16,323 bases of DNA, taken from the NCBI GenBank assembly GCA_046160725.1, contig JBJXHB010000501.1, positions 1 through 16,323 of the forward strand. The letters run 5' to 3'. Source of the DNA: JBJXHB01 sp046160725. GTDB lineage: Bacteria > Pseudomonadota > Gammaproteobacteria > Burkholderiales > Burkholderiaceae_C. A program made the translations under genes and the position numbers. A model generated the notes under the pieces. It did not search any database and was not told the origin of the DNA. It saw nothing but the letters and a program-made list of their open reading frames with translations. Below are positions 9,369 to 16,323 of the stretch, piece after piece; position 1 is the stretch's first letter, and each line of letters begins with the position of its first letter.

Positions 9369-11998
9369 TGGCAGACACCGGCCGCACCGGGCGGGCGCTG
9401 CGGTTGGCGCAATGGACCAGCGACCATGTGCTGCCGCCCTGGCAGCCGGGCTGGCAGGACCTGGCGCGGCAGATGCCCGACGTGGCGGCAGCGCTGACCG
9501 AGCGCGACCGGCTGCTGCACCCCTTGCGGGGCTGGGAGGGCAACGCCCCGCAGGCGCCGGCTGGTGGCGCCCGATGGGTCGCGCCGGCATCCGTGGCACC
9601 GGTGACGGCGGCGGCCTGGGTGCTGCCGCATCTGCTGGTGGTCGGCACGGCGGACGGCCAGGTGCTGACGCTGTCGGCGTCGTCGCGCGCAGGCAACTGG
9701 GTGCATCGGCACCTGGGCTGGCACGTGGGCAGTGTGCTGGCGGTCGTGACACACCGGAAGAGAGGGGTCTGGTCCTGGGGCGCCGACGGCGTCCTGCAAG
9801 CACACAACCCCCTTGACCACAGCGCCGGAGCGTCGGGCCGCTGGGTGCAGGAGCCCAGCCTGCACGGCGTGCTGGCCGTCGACCCGGCAGGCCAACTGGC
9901 TGCGACGGCTTCAGAGGGTGGCATGCTGCGCCTGTGGGACCTGGACAGCCCTGCCAATCGGCTCCCCAGGGCCCAATGGCGCCGCCACCAGCGCCTGGTG
10001 ACCGGCACACAGTTCGTGGCCAACGGGCAGCAACTGGTCACCGCGTCGCAGGACGGCACGGTCAAGCTCTGGGCGCTGTCCGACAGCGCGCTGCGCGAGC
10101 CGCTGCGGCAGCGCCGTCACACCATCGGCATCCGCCAGATGCGGGCGGCAGACGACGCCCAATGGGTGGTCACCGTCGACGAGAACGGCGCGCTCCAGTG
10201 GTGGGGCCTGCTGGGCGACAACGACGAGCCGATGCGCGGCAGCTGGGGCACGACGGTGGACATCGACCGGCGCCTGGCGGTGTCCGAGGCCGCCCGGATG
10301 GTGGCGGTGGGCGGCAGCGACGGCATGGTCCACCTGCTGCCGCTGGACGGCACGGGTGCGGTGACGCCGCTGGCGGCCCACCAGGCCCATCAGGGCCGGG
10401 TCCGCGCCCTGGCGTTCACGGCCGACGGTGCGCATCTGGTCTCCGCCGGAGATGACGGCCGGGTGCTGCGGTGGTCGCTGGCGCAGACCGGCCACGCCGA
10501 GTTCGTCACGCTGGCCCGGCATGCGGCGCCGGTCGGCCAGCTGGCCCTGGACGAGACCGGCACCGCCGGTGCGTCGATGGATGACCACGGCGAGCTGCAG
10601 GTCTGGTCGCCGGCCGGCCCTGCGCGGCCGGATCGCCGCCCCGTCTGGCGCGGCCTCGAAGGCGTGACCGGCGTTGCCGCCTTCAGCGCCGACGGCAACG
10701 GCCTCCTGACCACCGGCTGGTCCGGCGAGCGCTGCCGCTGGCAACTGGACGGCGACGCCGAGCCGCAGCCCCTGCCCGAGCCCGGCGATCGCGCATCGGC
10801 CAGCCGCCTGGCGTTGTGGATCGATGACCGGCGGCAGGTGCTGACGGTCGGCATCGACCAGACCGTCACGCTGTGGGACGCCTCGCCGTCCGCCGCGGCC
10901 GGTGCCGCGCCGATCCGGCGCTGGGGCGTCGGCGATCACCTCACCGGCCTGCACTGGTCCGGCGCGATGCAGCGCCTGGTCACGGCCGGCTGGGACCGGC
11001 GGCTGGCGCTGTGGGACCTGGACACGCCGCAGGTGCCGGCGCTGCTGGCGCAGTCGCCGCCGCATCCGAACGTGCTGCGCGACCTGGCCCTGCTGCCCGA
11101 CGGCCTGCGCGCGGTCACCGCCTGCGACGACGGCGTGCTGCGGCTGTGGAACCTGGAGCGCCTGGACGGCGCCTCGCCGCTGGCCGAATGCAGCGCCCAT
11201 GATGCGCAGATCAACCAGCTGTGCGTTTTCGACCAGGGCCGCGCGGTGCTGTCGGCCTGCAACGACCACACGCTGGTGGTCTGGCGCGGCCTGGACCAGC
11301 CCCAGCCCGGCGGGCCGCTGGTGCTGCGCGGCCACCAGGGTGCCGTGCTGGCCGTGGCGGCCGCCGCCGGCGACCGCGCCGTGTCGGCCAGCGCAGACGG
11401 CAGCGTGCGGCTTTGGGACCTGGCCGCCAGCAGCCTGCTGGCCACCTGGCATGGCCACGAGCAGCCGGTGCACGATGTCGTGGTCGCGGCGGATGGCCGG
11501 TTGGCGGTCACGGCCGGTGCCGACGGCACGGTGCGGGTCTGGGACCTGGACCAGCCGGCGCGCGCCGACGCGTTGTTCGTGCTGCCGGTGCGCGGCGCGG
11601 CCAAGGCCCTGCGCCTGGACGGCCAGCGGTTGATCGTGATCGAGGCCGGCGGCCTTGCGCACTGGCAGATCCAGCCCGAACGTGCGGCCTGCCTGCGCCG
11701 CATGACGCTGCTCGGCACCGACCAGCTGCTGGTGCTGGAGCCGGCCGGCATCCGGCTGCGCCATCTGCAGCGGCCTATCCACGCCGTGCACCACGACGGC
11801 GCCCGCGTGCCGGCCGACCCGGCGGTCTTCGGCGCGCTGTCGTTCATCGCGGGCGACCAGTGGCTGGATGCGCGCGACCTGGCACCACGCCTGGAGTGGC
11901 CGGACGAGCCGCAGCCCCGGCAGTTTCGGGTGCGCTGGCGCGACGAGCAGGAGCGAGACCACTGGTTGCCGCGCCTGCGGCCTTTCGCCGCCATGTAA
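9368..11998 (+). CDS. Large WD40-repeat beta-propeller protein, partner of the KAP NTPase
   Basis: An 876-residue protein with no signal peptide or membrane segment. From about residue 85 to 800 it consists of WD40-like units of 42-46 residues. The clear blade-ending motifs are LRLWDLD (187-193), VKLWAL (232-237), VLRWSL (366-371), LQVWSP (410-415), VTLWDA (500-505), LALWDLD (546-552), LRLWNL (591-596), VRLWDL (680-685) and VRVWDLD (722-728), with degenerate units between them. I count about 14-16 blades, enough for two seven-bladed propellers. Residues 1-70 (RLAQWTSDHVLPPW and following) and the last 75 residues lie outside the repeats. The start is ATG 9368, which shares one base with the NTPase stop (TGATG); a GTG three bases earlier is the alternative. 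Propellers are protein-binding scaffolds and, in STAND proteins, the sensor module, so this may be the sensor or scaffold for the NTPase. No catalytic domain is visible. Confidence 0.9.
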
Positions 11999-12151
11999 GG
12001 GTCGCGCCGGCGCGTTGCGCCGACTCAGGGCCGGCACGCAGCCCCGTGCGCCGATAAGCGCCGCTTCCGGCCCGCACTTCCGCCTACAGTTTTCCCGGCC
12101 TGCGGCCACCATGCCGGTGTGGCGGCCGCCCATGCGTCCGCCGCATCCGCC
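11999..12151 (+). promoter_or_regulatory. flhB upstream region with sigma-28-like -10 box and GC-rich hairpins
   Basis: This 153-bp spacer separates the WD40 gene from flhB. GCCGATAA at 12050-12057 is an exact match to the sigma-28 (FliA) -10 element. At the expected -35 position (12031-12038) the sequence is CCGGCACG, which does not match TAAAGTTT. TACAGTTT at 12085-12092 matches that -35 element in 7 of 8 bases but lies downstream and has no -10 partner. A 12-bp palindrome (CGCGCCGGCGCG, 12003-12014) and an inverted repeat GGGCCGG/CCGGCCC (12028-12034 with 12067-12073) could form stems. Small hairpins at 12035-12048 and 12048-12061 lie inside the larger stem. No T-run terminator and no clear flhB ribosome binding site are visible. 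Confidence 0.45.
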
Positions 12152-13309
12152 ATGGCCGACGCCCAAGACCGCAACCTACCCGCCAGCGCGCGCAAGCTCA
12201 AGAAAGCGCGCGCCGATGGCAATGTGCCGCGCTCGCGCGACCTGGCTCACCTGCTGGTGGTGGGTGTCGGCGTGGCGCTGGTGGCGGTGCTGTGGGACCT
12301 GATGGCCGGCTGGATGCGGGCGCTGCTGGCCGCCGGCCTGCACTTTGATGCCGCCACGCTGGCCACACCCGGCGTGCTGGGCCAGCGCCTGTCCGACGGC
12401 GGTGCCCGCATGCTGGCCCTGGTGGTGCCGTTCGGCCTGGCGCTGGGCGGCGCCGCGGTGGTGGCGGCGGTGGCCAGCGGCGGCTGGAACTTCGCCGGCA
12501 AGGCGGTCGGCTTCCAGCTCTCGCGCGTCGGCCCGCTCAGCGGCATCGGCCGGCTGTTTTCCAAGGCCCATCTGGCCGAGGTCGGCAAGGCCATCCTGCT
12601 GGCGGTGGTGCTCAGCGTGGTCGGCTGGCTGTACCTGCGCCATGCGCTGCCGCGCTTCCACGACACGCTGACCATGCCGCTGCCGACCGGCCTGGCCGAG
12701 ACCGGCCGCGCCATCGGCGCCGGTGTGGTGCTGGTGCTGCTGGCGCTGGCCGCGTTCGCGCTGGTGGACGTGCCGCTGCAGCGCTTCATGTGGCGCTCGC
12801 GCCTGAAGATGAGCGTGGCCGAGCTGAAGCAGGAGCACAAGGACGTCGAGGGCAACGTCGAGGTCAAGGCCAAGGTCAAGGCGCGCATGCGCGAGATCGT
12901 CAAGCGCCGCATGCTGGCCGCGGTGCCCGGCGCCGACCTGGTGGTGATGAACCCCACGCACTACGCGGTGGCGCTGAAGTACGACGAGTCGTCCATGGCC
13001 GCGCCGCGCGTGGTGGCCAAGGGCGCGGACCTGCTGGCGCTGCGCATCCGCGACATCGCCCGCGATGCCAAGGTGCCGGTGCTGCGCCTGCCGCCGCTGG
13101 CGCGTGCGCTGTACACCCATGCCGAGCTGGACCAGGAGGTGCCGCCCGCGCTGTTTGCGGCGGTGGCCATGGTGCTGGCCCATGTGTACCGGCTGCGCGA
13201 TGCGCTGGCCGGGCGCGGCGCCATGCCGATGGACCTGGCCGAGGTGCCGGTGCCGCCGGAGCTGGACCCGCACCATCCCGCGGCCGCCGCCGCAGGGGCT
13301 GCCGCGTGA
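12152..13309 (+). CDS. flhB: Flagellar type III export apparatus protein FlhB
   Basis: A 385-residue inner-membrane protein of the flagellar export gate that switches substrate specificity from rod/hook to filament proteins. The N-terminus MADAQDRNLPASARKLKKAR...GNVPRSRDL is the standard FlhB start, and for this reason ATG 12152 is preferred over an in-frame ATG 33 bases upstream. Hydrophobic segments lie at about 31-60, 87-110, 145-162 and 187-208, matching four membrane helices. The cytoplasmic domain carries the linker helix (221-256) and the autocleavage motif NPTH (267-270), with cleavage expected between N267 and P268. The C-terminus is an Ala-rich tail, HHPAAAAAGAAA. It is the first gene of the cluster flhB-flhA-flhF; its stop overlaps a tiny ORF that leads to flhA. 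Confidence 0.97.
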   Translation: MADAQDRNLPASARKLKKARADGNVPRSRDLAHLLVVGVGVALVAVLWDLMAGWMRALLAAGLHFDAATLATPGVLGQRLSDGGARMLALVVPFGLALGGAAVVAAVASGGWNFAGKAVGFQLSRVGPLSGIGRLFSKAHLAEVGKAILLAVVLSVVGWLYLRHALPRFHDTLTMPLPTGLAETGRAIGAGVVLVLLALAAFALVDVPLQRFMWRSRLKMSVAELKQEHKDVEGNVEVKAKVKARMREIVKRRMLAAVPGADLVVMNPTHYAVALKYDESSMAAPRVVAKGADLLALRIRDIARDAKVPVLRLPPLARALYTHAELDQEVPPALFAAVAMVLAHVYRLRDALAGRGAMPMDLAEVPVPPELDPHHPAAAAAGAAA

Positions 13310-13344
13310 TGCTGCGATACGACGCTGAAGGGAGTGCCTGCTGA
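13309..13344 (+). other. 11-codon mini-ORF bridging flhB and flhA
   Basis: The 34-nt gap between flhB and flhA holds an ATG-initiated ORF encoding MLRYDAEGSAC. Its ATG overlaps the flhB stop and its TGA overlaps the flhA ATG, each as TGATG. The flhA Shine-Dalgarno sequence AAGGGAG (13328-13334) lies inside it. Ribosomes that finish flhB could therefore restart on the mini-ORF and be delivered to flhA. It may be a translational-coupling leader or simple coincidence; the peptide itself resembles nothing I know. Confidence 0.35.
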
Positions 13345-15428
13345 TGCCCGCCTGGATGCAACGCCTGCTGGGCGGCCGTGCCGGGGGGCTGGACCTGGCC
13401 AAGGCGCTGATGGCGCCGCTGTTCATCGTCATGGTGCTGTCCATGATGGTGCTGCCGCTGCCGCCGTTTGCGCTGGACCTGCTGTTCACCTTCAACATCG
13501 CGCTGTCGCTGATGGTGCTGCTGGTGGCCGCGCACATGATCCGGCCGCTGGACTTTGCGGCCTTCCCGACGGTGCTGCTGATCACCACGCTGCTGCGTCT
13601 GAGCCTGAACGTGGCCTCCACCCGTGTCGTGCTGATGGACGGCCACAACGGCCCGGCCGCGGCGGGCCAGGTGATCGAGTCGTTCGGCCACTTCCTGATC
13701 GGCGGCAACTTCGGCGTCGGCCTGATCGTCTTTTCCATCCTGGTGGTCATCAACTTCATCGTCGTCACCAAGGGTGCCGAGCGCATGGCCGAGGTCGGCG
13801 CACGCTTCACCCTGGACGCGATGCCTGGCAAGCAGATGGCCATCGACGCCGACCTGAACGGCGGCCTGATCGACGAAGCCGAGGCCAAGCGCCGCCGCCT
13901 GGAGGTCAGCGAGGAGGCGGACTTCTTCGGCGCGATGGACGGCGCCAGCAAGTTCGTGCGCGGCGACGCGGTGGCCGGCATCCTGATCCTGTTCATCAAC
14001 ATCATCGGCGGCTTCATCATCGGCGTCGCCAGCCATGACATGCCCGCCGGCGAGGCGGCCCGCACCTACGTGCTGCTGGCGGTGGGCGATGCCCTGGTGG
14101 CGCAGATCCCGGCCCTGCTGATCTCCACCGCCGCGGCCATGGTGGTGTCGCGCGTCGGCAAGGAGAGCGACGTCGGCACGCAGATCCGGGCCCAGGTGTT
14201 CAGCCAGCCGCGGTCGATCGGCCTGGCCGCCGGCATCATCGGCCTGCTTGGGCTGATACCCGGCATGCCGCATCTGGTGTTCCTGCTGATCGCCGGCGCA
14301 CTGGCCGCGCTGGCACGCTGGCTGCACCGGCGCCCGCCACCCACCGCGCCTGCCGACGTCGATGCCGCGTCCGGCGCACCGGTGCCGGGCGGCGACGCCA
14401 CCTGGAACGACCTGGTGCCGGTCGAGACCATCGGCCTGGAGCTGGGCCTGCGCCTGATCCAGATGGTCGACGCCAGCCGCGGTGGGCAGCTGCTGGGTCG
14501 CATCAAGGGCGTGCGCCGCAAGTTCGCGCAGGACATCGGCTTCCTGCCGCCGCCGGTGCACATCCGCGACAACATCGACCTGCCGCCGGCGCGCTACCGC
14601 GTCATGCTGCGCGGCGCCATGGTGGGCGAGGGCGACATCTATCCCGGCATGCTGATGGTGCCGGGCCTTCAGCCCACGCCCCAGCTGCCCGGCACCAAGG
14701 CCGTGGAGCCGACCTACGGCCTGCCAGTGATGTGGATCGAGGAGCGCTTCCGCGAGGCCGCGAAGATGGCCGGCTATGAGGTGATTGATTGCCCGAGCGT
14801 GGTCGCCACCCATCTCTCACACTTGATGCAGCTTCATGCCGCCAGGCTGCTGGGTCGCGTCGAGACGCAGCAGCTGGTCGAGCATGTCACCCAACTCGCA
14901 CCCAAGCTGATCGAGGACGTGATCCCCAAGATGGTCGGTATCGCCACCGTGCAGAAGGTGCTGCAGCTGCTGCTGGAGGAGGGCGTGCACATCCGCGACC
15001 TGCGCAGCATCGTCGAATGCCTGGCCGAGCATGCCGGCAGCGTGACCGACCCGGCCGAGCTGGCGCGGCGCGTGCGCGTGCACCTGGCGCCGGCGATCGT
15101 CCACCAGATCTACGGCCCGGCCCAGGAGCTGCCGGTGATCGCCCTGGAGCCCGAACTGGAGCGCCTGGTGACGCAGGCGCTGACCTCACCGCACGGCGCG
15201 GCGCTGGATCCCGGCGTGGCCGAGACCCTGGCGCGCGAGGCCCAGCGCACCACCGAGCAGCAGGAGATGCGCAACGAGCCGGCCTGCCTGCTGGTGCCGG
15301 ACAGCGTGCGCGCACCGCTGGCCCGCCTGCTCAAGCGCGCCGCGCCGCAGCTGAAGGTGCTGGCGCACAGCGAGATACCGGACACCCATTCGATCCGCAT
15401 CGGCTCGATCATCGGAGCGCAGGCATGA
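13344..15428 (+). CDS. flhA: Flagellar type III export apparatus protein FlhA
   Basis: A 694-residue inner-membrane protein that forms the nonameric export gate and its cytoplasmic substrate/chaperone docking ring. Roughly the first 330 residues hold the membrane helices. The FHIPEP-family signature region spans FGVGLIVF through VVTKGAERMAEVGARF and DAMPGKQMAIDADLN (about 123-172). D208 in FVRGDAVAG corresponds to the conserved Asp needed for proton-coupled export in Salmonella FlhA. A linker (330-355, Pro/Ala-rich) joins the cytoplasmic domain, which has the conserved VETIGLELG, GVRRKFAQDIGFLPPPVHIRDN-type and VEPTYGLP segments. Length is normal for the family. AAGGGAG 9 nt upstream of the ATG supports the start. 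The stop overlaps a 7-codon ORF leading to flhF. Confidence 0.97.
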   Translation: MPAWMQRLLGGRAGGLDLAKALMAPLFIVMVLSMMVLPLPPFALDLLFTFNIALSLMVLLVAAHMIRPLDFAAFPTVLLITTLLRLSLNVASTRVVLMDGHNGPAAAGQVIESFGHFLIGGNFGVGLIVFSILVVINFIVVTKGAERMAEVGARFTLDAMPGKQMAIDADLNGGLIDEAEAKRRRLEVSEEADFFGAMDGASKFVRGDAVAGILILFINIIGGFIIGVASHDMPAGEAARTYVLLAVGDALVAQIPALLISTAAAMVVSRVGKESDVGTQIRAQVFSQPRSIGLAAGIIGLLGLIPGMPHLVFLLIAGALAALARWLHRRPPPTAPADVDAASGAPVPGGDATWNDLVPVETIGLELGLRLIQMVDASRGGQLLGRIKGVRRKFAQDIGFLPPPVHIRDNIDLPPARYRVMLRGAMVGEGDIYPGMLMVPGLQPTPQLPGTKAVEPTYGLPVMWIEERFREAAKMAGYEVIDCPSVVATHLSHLMQLHAARLLGRVETQQLVEHVTQLAPKLIEDVIPKMVGIATVQKVLQLLLEEGVHIRDLRSIVECLAEHAGSVTDPAELARRVRVHLAPAIVHQIYGPAQELPVIALEPELERLVTQALTSPHGAALDPGVAETLAREAQRTTEQQEMRNEPACLLVPDSVRAPLARLLKRAAPQLKVLAHSEIPDTHSIRIGSIIGAQA

Positions 15429-15448
15429 CCCGAAAGGCCACCGCATGA
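15425..15448 (+). other. 7-codon mini-ORF bridging flhA and flhF
   Basis: The 16-nt gap between flhA and flhF is crossed by an ATG-initiated ORF encoding MTRKATA. Its start overlaps the flhA stop as ATGA, and its stop overlaps the flhF ATG as ATGA. CGAAAGG (15431-15437) inside it could serve as a weak ribosome binding site for flhF. This repeats the design seen between flhB and flhA and suggests stop-start translational coupling, although such a short ORF can occur by chance. Confidence 0.3.
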
Positions 15449-16323
15449 ACGTCAAGCGATTCACGGCGCGCACGTCGCGCGACGCCCTGATGCTGGTGCG
15501 TCGCAGCCTGGGCGACGACGCGGTCATCCTGTCCACCCGGCCCGGCACCGAGGGCGTGGAGGTGCTGGCCATGGCCAGCGACGGCATGCATGCGCTGGAA
15601 CGCGCCGCAACCGCGACCCCGCGCATCGGTGCCGAGGACATGGCGGCGCCACCGGCGGCGACAGCCAGGGCCGCTGCGCCCAACATGGCCGCCCTTGCCG
15701 TCCCGTCCGGGCGTGGCCCGGCCCCCCGGCCGCCGCGCGTCGAGCCTCGCCTCAGCGCCGAGGCCACCGAGGCCCAGGTGTCCCAGGACGTGGCCACCCT
15801 GTCGATGAGCACGCTGTCGTTCCAGGACTATGTGCGCGAGCGCATGCTGAAGCGCCGCCGCGCCGAGATGCAGGCCCAGCAGCCACCGCACCAGGCCCCG
15901 GCGACAACGTCAGAGGCGACCGCCGCTGCAGTGCCACATCCTGCAGTGCCGCATCCGGCCATGCCGGCGCCCGCCGCCCCGCGACCCGCCTTTGCCACAA
16001 CCACGGCCGCCGCCGCAGCGCCGCTGCCCGCGCGCGAAGCCATCCTGGTGCGGGCCGGCCGCCCGCTGCGCGAGCCGCCGCTGCTGAGCGACGAGCTGGC
16101 GCTCGGCCATGCCGGCGCCGCCGATGGTGGCGAGCGCGGCCGTCAGGAGGTGATGGCCGAGCTGCGCGCGGTGCGCGGCCTGATCGAGGAGCGCTTCGGC
16201 GCCCTGGCCTACATGGAGAAGCTGCAGCGCGAGCCGCCGCTGCTGAGCGACGAGCTGGCGCTCGGCCATGCCGGCGCCGCCGATGGTGGCGAGCGCGGCC
16301 GTCAGGAGGTGATGGCCGAGCTG
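15445..16323 (+). CDS. flhF: Flagellar biosynthesis SRP-like GTPase FlhF (3' part off the window edge)
   Basis: The first 293 residues of FlhF, which helps define the number and polar placement of flagella together with FlhG. The N-terminal B domain is recognisable: MNVKRFTARTSRDALMLVRR followed by SLGDDAVILSTR. Residues about 50-210 are a long Ala/Pro-rich linker containing the repeat VPHPAVPHPAMP and a basic helical patch (YVRERMLKRRRAEMQ, about 129-143). The helical segment ELRAVRGLIEERFGALAYMEKLQ (about 239-261), which normally precedes the NG GTPase domain, is followed by a second copy of the preceding sequence instead of entering the GTPase domain. The GTPase motifs lie beyond the window. 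The gene is tightly linked to flhA by overlapping stop and start codons through a 7-codon ORF. Confidence 0.92.
   Translation, partial: MNVKRFTARTSRDALMLVRRSLGDDAVILSTRPGTEGVEVLAMASDGMHALERAATATPRIGAEDMAAPPAATARAAAPNMAALAVPSGRGPAPRPPRVEPRLSAEATEAQVSQDVATLSMSTLSFQDYVRERMLKRRRAEMQAQQPPHQAPATTSEATAAAVPHPAVPHPAMPAPAAPRPAFATTTAAAAAPLPAREAILVRAGRPLREPPLLSDELALGHAGAADGGERGRQEVMAELRAVRGLIEERFGALAYMEKLQREPPLLSDELALGHAGAADGGERGRQEVMAEL
16068..16323 (+). repeat. In-frame identical direct repeat within flhF (period 159 bp)
   Basis: Bases 16068-16164 (97 bp) recur without a mismatch at 16227-16323, where the window ends. The offset is 159 bp, exactly 53 codons, so the repeat stays in frame and duplicates the segment from REPPLLSDELALGHAG through MAEL and probably the following RGLIEERFGALAYMEKLQ helix. 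Complete identity, including wobble positions, means either a very recent tandem duplication or an artefact of assembly. The true length of the second copy cannot be seen. Confidence 0.9.

Noticed and set aside
12029..12042. GG-N10-GC spacing that could be read as a sigma-54 promoter before flhB
   Set aside because: The flanking bases do not match TGGCAC/TTGC, and the bare GG-N10-GC pattern is expected by chance at this GC content.
12119..12151. Upstream in-frame ATG for flhB adding 11 residues (MAAAHASAASA)
   Set aside because: The family N-terminus begins at MADAQDRNLPASARK; the extension is Ala-rich and has no ribosome binding site.
9911..12166. 751-codon minus-strand open frame across the WD40 gene
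   Set aside because: The WD40 repeats on the plus strand are unmistakable, and the antisense reading is a low-complexity shadow.
15931..15964. Short repeat encoding VPHPAVPHPAMP in FlhF considered as a mobile or CRISPR-like repeat
   Set aside because: It is a simple in-frame Pro/Ala linker repeat of about 15 bp within a coding region, typical of the disordered FlhF linker.

Overview
The window is high-GC DNA with dense, mostly plus-strand gene packing. It has Burkholderiales-type content: an orphan tripartite-tricarboxylate (Bug-family) binding protein beside acyl-CoA dehydrogenases, and a flhB-flhA-flhF flagellar cluster. I infer a flagellated betaproteobacterium of the order Burkholderiales. 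The genus cannot be read from the sequence alone.

Region 1 (1-4788) is metabolic. A minus-strand MFS transporter runs off the left edge and is divergent from two acyl-CoA dehydrogenase genes. These look like the large and small subunits of a PimC/PimD-type heteromeric enzyme. The 152-bp divergent spacer holds a near-perfect 12-bp palindrome that resembles a TetR-family operator. After the second dehydrogenase come two tandem copies of a 27-bp hairpin unit, then a periplasmic solute-binding protein.

Region 2 (4785-7251) holds two hydrolase genes: a P1-family (DmpA/NylC-like) autoprocessing amidohydrolase, and an exported lipoprotein alpha/beta hydrolase (lipase/esterase) with a C-terminal beta domain. 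Their spacing allows co-transcription with region 1, giving a possible uptake and degradation cluster for an acyl, amide or ester compound of unknown identity.

Region 3 (7266-11998) is the most unusual part. A 700-residue KAP-family P-loop NTPase is followed, with a 1-nt TGATG overlap, by an 876-residue protein made almost entirely of WD40-like repeats (about 14-16 blades, probably two propellers). The pair resembles a STAND-type signalling ATPase split over two polypeptides. A role in phage defence or another conflict or sensing pathway is possible but is inference only.

Region 4 (11999-16323) is flagellar: flhB, flhA and the start of flhF, which runs off the right edge. The flhB upstream region has an exact sigma-28 -10 box (GCCGATAA) but no matching -35 box. 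The two intercistronic gaps are each bridged by a tiny ORF (11 and 7 codons) whose start and stop overlap the neighbouring stop and start codons. FlhF contains an in-frame, nucleotide-identical direct repeat of 97 bp at a 159-bp period, still matching at the window end, which suggests a very recent duplication or an assembly error.
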